Assembly (NCBI RefSeq): GCF_042453785.1
Contig: NC_091669.1
Location: 13,933,001-13,997,000, forward strand
Direction: 5' to 3'
Source: Malus domestica
Taxonomy: Eukaryota; Streptophyta; Magnoliopsida; Rosales; Rosaceae
DNA length: 64,000 nucleotides
Shown here piece after piece: positions 60,801 through 64,000 of this stretch. Position numbers and translations under genes: made by a program. The stretch's first letter is position 1. Every line of letters begins with the position of its first letter. The notes under the pieces are model-generated. The model did not search any database. It saw nothing but the letters and a program-made list of their open reading frames with translations, and was not told where the DNA came from.

Positions 60801-61271
60801 CTAAGTTGAAGATAAAAGATGTGGAGGAAACTTGTCCCTCCTTATCCAACCATTCATGTGGGCATTGGAAGGGATTAGATTCCTTCATTACTAATCCATC
60901 TTCTACCATTTCTGACAAAAAATAAAGTATCTTCTACCTTCTACTTGGACAAAATTTGAAAATTGTCATCCATTTCTTCATTCGACACACTCAATCCAGT
61001 GAGCTATCCAATCAAATCCAATCACTGACACCAAACGAGGCCAAAGGGTTGTTGGGCAACTCATGAAACTAAAATCCACATATTACCAAGTCTATGCAAG
61101 AAGTTCAGTCCTTTGACAATTGAACACCCCCCCCACACACACACATATTGAAAAAGTTGTATGGAGGTCCTTGAATTTAAAGCAATGGGTTTTCTAAAAC
61201 TACTTAAAACATACTAAAAAAAAAAAAAAAAAAAAAAAAAGAGATTAAATTTGATTACCAAGTGAAGGCAT
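57839..61271 (-). CDS. NUMOD3-motif-containing protein (At1g53800-like)
   Basis: Function unknown. Exons are 61259-61271, 60167-60601, 60023-60075, 59775-59812, 59303-59621, 58775-59088 and 57839-58646, totalling 1980 nt and 659 aa in phase. The first coding exon is only 13 bases (MPSL plus one base). NUMOD3, a DNA-binding module best known from homing endonucleases, appears as RRLRISNAIKGSTPWNKGRK, with a second related block RRRISQAISAKWNDP. No GIY-YIG or HNH nuclease motif is visible. Other blocks are KIGLGVRIGWQKRREKLSLQ, a basic region PTKKPSGSTESTRRVPAKK, and a coiled coil (AAAETEKTEAVERVRLLIAE). A long acidic tail with repeated SSSENED and EDLPRLST-type segments follows. Intron 1 holds a MITE. 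The N terminus could be a plastid transit peptide; that is inference. Confidence 0.88.
60727..61041. mobile_element. TIR MITE in NUMOD3-gene intron 1
   Basis: The left end GCCTTGTTTGGTGTCCAGGA and inverted right end GCCTCGTTTGGTGTCAGTGA, both continuing with TTGGAT, form terminal inverted repeats. The interior has further inverted ATCCAATC/GATTGGAT words. No target duplication could be fixed. A partial relative is at about 57640-57775. Confidence 0.65.
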
Positions 61272-62635
61272 GGAAGCTCATTCAGCCAATTTCAAACTCA
61301 GCAGCAACTGTTCAGCAGAGACAGACAGCACAGCATTTCAGGAAGAACTTACCGAACCAGAAAAGCAGAAATCCCGAAAATCATAAAATCAGAAGCAGAA
61401 AAGTGAGGTGGGGTTTTGGGAAGGAGAAACACAGACTCTGCCACTGCGAGAGCCACACAGACGCACGCAAAGATACCACACTCTGATAACGGTGGCAGCA
61501 GAGATGGATAACGATTGGGTTTCAAACTTAAATGCAGCCCACTTTGATATTTTTTGATGTGGAGATTTCCCTGAGGCCTCTAGGCTTCTGGGTTCTGATA
61601 TTTTTATGTGGGCTTTGTAATTTTATACGAAAGTGGGCTTTTATGTTTATTGACAATGTTAGAGGATTTATTGATTTCTCCCGATCTTGTAAGGAGTTGC
61701 AAATTTCCTTTTTAAATTTTAATTTTAGTCAATTATCTCTTTGAATTTTTACAATTAGCCAATTTTCTTGATGACATTAAATTTTAGAATTTTCCACCCA
61801 ATTTTCTATTCATTTTGGTCACATGGCAAGTGTTTGAGAGCATTAAAGTATTATTACTAATGTGGATAGCAGGTTGCTCTTTCTTCTTCCTCTTCTGCTA
61901 GTTTACTTCGTACACTTTCTGTTTGAATTAGCAATGGGAGTCCAATTAGCAGCTGCAAAGTATTGGCTTTGCACCCAATTTACCTAAAATATAAATACAT
62001 TTTTGCCCTCATACAGTTGCCATGGATGGATATCTTTAAAATCTAACAATAGGGGAAAATTAGCCATTTATATAAGTTTAAGGAGTAATCAGCTAAAATT
62101 AAAGTTTAGATGGAAAATTGACAGCTCTATACAAGTTCAGAAAGTAAATCGACAAATATGTCATAATGTTATCACCCCGTAGAGTTGCCAAATTTTCAAT
62201 TTAGGTCTCCTAAAGTGATAAGTTTTGCTCAATTATTAGTTTGAACCAAAGAGGATTTGGATTGGCTGAATTGTTAGAATAGTATCCCAAATATGATTAG
62301 CATGGAATTACGTTGCTCCCCACTTTATTTGTAATAGTTGAACTATTGAAAAAATTAATGTATGTAATTGAAACACCACGTGACATGTCGATTTTGTGTT
62401 ACCAACTCACCCAAGTTATACTTCATTGGGTGTAATTTAGAATTATTATTATAAAGAACTTTAACGAAAAACTCATGGTATTGTTCACTTTAATGAATGA
62501 ACATACATAATTATTAACAACGCCGCATTAGGGCCAATGTATGCAGTTGCCCCTACCCTTTTATTGCTACACACAAAATTGCTCAGTTTTTTTTAGAGTG
62601 GTGTTATCCACACACATAACTTTACTACCATTCTT
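61272..62635. other. Region upstream of the NUMOD3 gene
   Basis: The 5' leader and promoter side of the NUMOD3 gene, then AT-rich DNA. No gene or element was recognised up to 62635. Confidence 0.4.
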
Positions 62636-62639
62636 TTAG

Positions 62640-63563
62640 GCGCGTTTACTAATCCGTAATCAAATTGAGAGGAATTGAATTGAAGAGGAATTAGATTGAG
62701 GAGGAATTGAAATGAGGTGGAATCAGAATCATATTCATGTTGAAGTTGTTTACTAAATCTGTCTGGAATCGGAGTAGGAATGATGTTGAATCCATATAAG
62801 TTGTTTACTAATTCACTTCAATTGGAACGAAAACTCGGTTGATTACTATATTGCCCTTACATAAATAAATTATTTCCATACTAATTAATTAAATTTATAT
62901 AATAAAATTCATCTATATAAAAATATATAAATAAGTTTTATTTATTTATTAAAAGATGGCAGGAATGATATCCATATAAATTGTTTACTAATTCACTTCA
63001 ATCGGAATGAAAACTAGGTTGATTACTAAATTGCCCTTACATAAATAAATTATTTTCATACTAATTAATTGAATTAAAATTTTATAATAAAATTCATCTA
63101 TATAAAAATATGGGAAAATTTGAAAATTTGAAATAGGTCCAATTTTATTGGCCTACTTTTGAAATAGGTCCAATTTTTAGTGACTTTTGGCTTTTGAAAT
63201 AAATCCAATTTCTAGTTACTTTGGACTCATATGAAAATACCCCTAAAAATATATAAATAGGTTTTATTTATTTATTAAAAGATGGCATAATGAGTGTCAA
63301 ATGAAGGGCAATATTGGGATAATAAGAAACAAGTGAGGGCATAATTGGTAAATAAACTCCATTCCGGATTCCTCAAGTCACAAGGAACTGAAATACCTCC
63401 CTTATGTAGGGAGTCCAATTCCTCCAAAATTAGGAGTTTGATTCCTAATGCGTGTGGACCTCACATATATTTTGATTCCCCAATATTACGTAAACAAATG
63501 TGTATCACGTAATCAGAATCTAAATCCATAAATTGATTCCGATTATGGGTACGTAAATGTGCC
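62640..63563. mobile_element. MITE-like element with GGCRCRTTTAC ends and internal duplications
   Basis: The left end GGCGCGTTTACTAATCCGTAATC and inverted right end GGCACATTTACGTACCCATAATC match as imperfect terminal inverted repeats. Inside, a segment of about 175 bases is duplicated in direct orientation (about 62785-62960 and 62961-63110), and part of it appears a third time near 63243-63295. Between the second and third copies lies foreign sequence with AAATAGGTCCAATTT words. No target duplication was found. Confidence 0.55.
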
Positions 63564-64000
63564 AATATTCTCCTTGAGTATGGGTACCCCTGTACCCTAT
63601 ATGTGATAAAACACTGTGAAGAGAAAAGACAACCAGGCAAGGTATGAAGCAAAAGACAACCAGTCAAAATGACGTGTGTGGTTCATCTTGCCCATGGGAA
63701 GAGAAAAATCACAAATTCGCAATAACATACTATCATTTGCATAAATTAGTAATATTTTTGTCCAAGCAACTAAAATAAGACGCGATGTCGAATTCATGAA
63801 TACAATCTTAAACCAAAGAAAGCAACATCTTGCATTGTGGTTGTTAAGCTACTTTAGTCTTTAGAAATGAATTTTTGACTTTTGACTTGAGATTGTTGTA
63901 GGTGTAGTATTTGATATTGACCTCCCACCAATATTTTTTTCAACTTAAATTTGTCTAGCTTTTCTATCACATGAATGTTTTAGGTAACAAGTCTCTCATT
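63564..64000. other. Terminal spacer
   Basis: AT-rich, no recognisable gene or element before the window ends. Confidence 0.4.

Overview
The window is nuclear DNA from a flowering plant: genes are split by many short GT-AG introns, intergenic DNA is AT-rich, and LTR retrotransposons, MITEs and Mutator-like elements fill the gaps. The gene set and repeat style suggest a eudicot, most likely a Rosaceae tree such as apple or pear; that placement is inference. All exon models were built by hand from splice signals and reading phase. Every complete gene closes in frame.

Layout. 1-1521 (+): last six exons of a P3A plasma-membrane-type H+-ATPase. 2343-10750 (-): a broken OBL1-type triacylglycerol lipase, split in its fourth intron by a decayed Ty1/copia element (2706-7792). 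13706-16482 (-): an intact paralogue of that lipase (551 aa). 16.5-26 kb: gene-poor DNA with several MITEs. 26081-32342 (+): a STRUBBELIG-family LRR receptor-like kinase (714 aa, 16 exons) with an atypical catalytic loop. 33980-37647 (-): 26S proteasome ATPase RPT1 (425 aa). 38631-41328 (-): a mitochondrial K+/H+ exchange-related protein (281 aa). 42994-45572 (-): an O-fucosyltransferase-family protein (586 aa). 45983-56095: a block of mobile DNA. It holds a 3.76-kb LTR element without recognisable pol that carries pieces of two host genes and four tandem arrays, a 2.3-kb solo LTR, a region with inverted ends, and a Pack-MULE-like element. 57839-61271 (-): a NUMOD3-motif protein (659 aa). 61.3-64 kb: repeats only.

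The genes do not form a pathway. From memory, the order SRF kinase, RPT1, K+/H+-exchange-related protein, O-fucosyltransferase, NUMOD3 protein resembles Arabidopsis At1g53730-At1g53800, and the OBL1 lipase beside an SRF kinase resembles At3g14350-At3g14360. The window therefore looks like an old conserved gene block expanded by transposons.

The most notable material is mobile DNA that has picked up host gene pieces: an aminoacylase-1 start plus a DUF538 gene inside one LTR element, a PRISE-type reductase start inside an inverted-end element, and an unidentified two-exon fragment inside a 9-bp-TSD MULE. No CRISPR arrays, rRNA genes or convincing tRNA genes were seen.
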